Shown: one piece after another, positions 63,688-64,000 of the stretch
Layout: every line of letters begins with the position of its first letter
Numbering within the stretch: the stretch's first letter is position 1
Position numbers and translations under genes: made by a program
Notes under the pieces: model-generated
The model's input: only the letters and a program-made list of their open reading frames with translations
Told to the model about the DNA's origin: nothing
Database searches by the model: none
NCBI GenBank assembly: GCA_001899205.1
Contig: MKVL01000009.1
Span: 1 to 64,000 of the forward strand
Source of the DNA: Mesorhizobium sp. 65-26
GTDB lineage: Bacteria > Pseudomonadota > Alphaproteobacteria > Rhizobiales > Rhizobiaceae
DNA length: 64,000 nt
Direction of reading: 5' to 3'

Positions 63688-64000
63688 TCAATCGCGCAGA
63701 TCCAGGTTCCAGGTCTGCCCGACGAGGTCCTTGCCGAAGGAGTGATGATGCTCCTCCTCGGCCAGCGTGAAACCCGCCGCCTGATAGATGCGGCGGGCCG
63801 AACCCAGTATGTCGTTTGTCCACAGCGTCAGCGTCTCGTAGCCCTTGGCACGGGCGAAGGCGATGCATTCGTCGACCAGCCGGCGGCCGATGCCGAGACC
63901 GCGCGCCGAGGGCTCGACATAGAGAAGGCGCAACTTCGCCACTTCCGGCGACTTGCGCACCACGAAGACCGATCCGACAACCTCCCCTTCCCGCTCCGCG
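63688..64000 (-). CDS. GNAT-family acetyltransferase (5' end outside the window)
   Basis: The minus-strand frame runs off the right edge without a clear start, giving about 103 visible codons. The acetyl-CoA-binding motif A is clear: [20 protein letters not shown], followed by [12 protein letters not shown] and RIYQAAGF. Upstream residues ([13 protein letters not shown]) continue the fold. Many rhizobial homologues are fusions with an N-terminal MarR-type domain, which may lie beyond the edge. Confidence 0.86.
   Translation of the reverse strand, partial: AEREGEVVGSVFVVRKSPEVAKLRLLYVEPSARGLGIGRRLVDECIAFARAKGYETLTLWTNDILGSARRIYQAAGFTLAEEEHHHSFGKDLVGQTWNLDLRD

Noticed and set aside
1-64000. 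CRISPR arrays, tRNA or rRNA genes, prophage, integrase or transposase genes
   Set aside because: No regularly spaced direct repeats, cloverleaf-like sequence or mobile-element protein motifs were found in the gaps or frames.

Overview
The window looks like chromosomal DNA of a high-GC alphaproteobacterium of the Rhizobiales, most likely Mesorhizobium or a close Phyllobacteriaceae relative. This rests on the uniformly GC-rich codon use, the rhizobial gene string pmbA-type / inositol-phosphatase / DUF4170 / DUF374 / waaA / lpxK, the 189-residue rhizobial form of EF-P, the abundance of ABC uptake operons, and several families of short palindromic intergenic repeats. No tRNA, rRNA, CRISPR array, prophage or intact insertion sequence is visible.

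Layout. 1-6.0 kb: the end of a small secreted protein, a palindromic element, and an envelope cluster on the minus strand (TldD/PmbA, CysQ-like phosphatase, DUF4170, DUF374 acyltransferase, WaaA, LpxK). 6.2-13.6 kb: a seven-gene branched-chain-type ABC uptake operon ending in a metallo-beta-lactamase-fold protein and an isochorismatase-fold protein with altered catalytic residues, opposed by a MarR gene. 13.7-15.5 kb: divergent epmA and efp. 15.6-23.5 kb: an AraC regulator opposite a phytanoyl-CoA-dioxygenase-like gene, a ribose-type ABC transporter, a PfkB kinase, an RbsD-like mutarotase and a PanB-like protein. 23.5-31.6 kb: an amide operon (amiC, amiR, peptide-type ABC transporter, acetamidase/formamidase) preceded by a promoter and a leader that folds as an attenuator, which I read as a candidate ANTAR target.

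31.6-42.6 kb is mostly housekeeping: patatin-like phospholipase, paired M16 peptidases, RsmD, an RluB-type pseudouridine synthase with long basic repeats, TadA, a lipoprotein and IleS. 43-49.2 kb: MipA/OmpV, AraC, SDR, a dimethylglycine-dehydrogenase-like flavoprotein and HdeD. 49.2-53.7 kb: RibF and a class IIA HAD protein flanking two alpha/beta hydrolases and an ICMT-like membrane protein. 53.9-64 kb: LysE exporter, DUF2189, a VOC protein, a CAP-domain lipoprotein, a triplicated intergenic repeat, an IPNS-like oxygenase, a marR-emrA-emrB efflux operon, a beta-propeller glycan-type protein, a TIM-barrel isomerase and a GNAT gene cut by the window edge.

The most interesting regions are the amide operon with its attenuator, the PhyH/ribose/PanB-like cassette, the liv-type operon with two active-site-altered enzymes, and two regulators (MarR at 61.36 kb, AraC at 16.43 kb) whose promoters predict leaderless transcripts. 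Functions are assigned from motifs and family knowledge only; no database search was possible.
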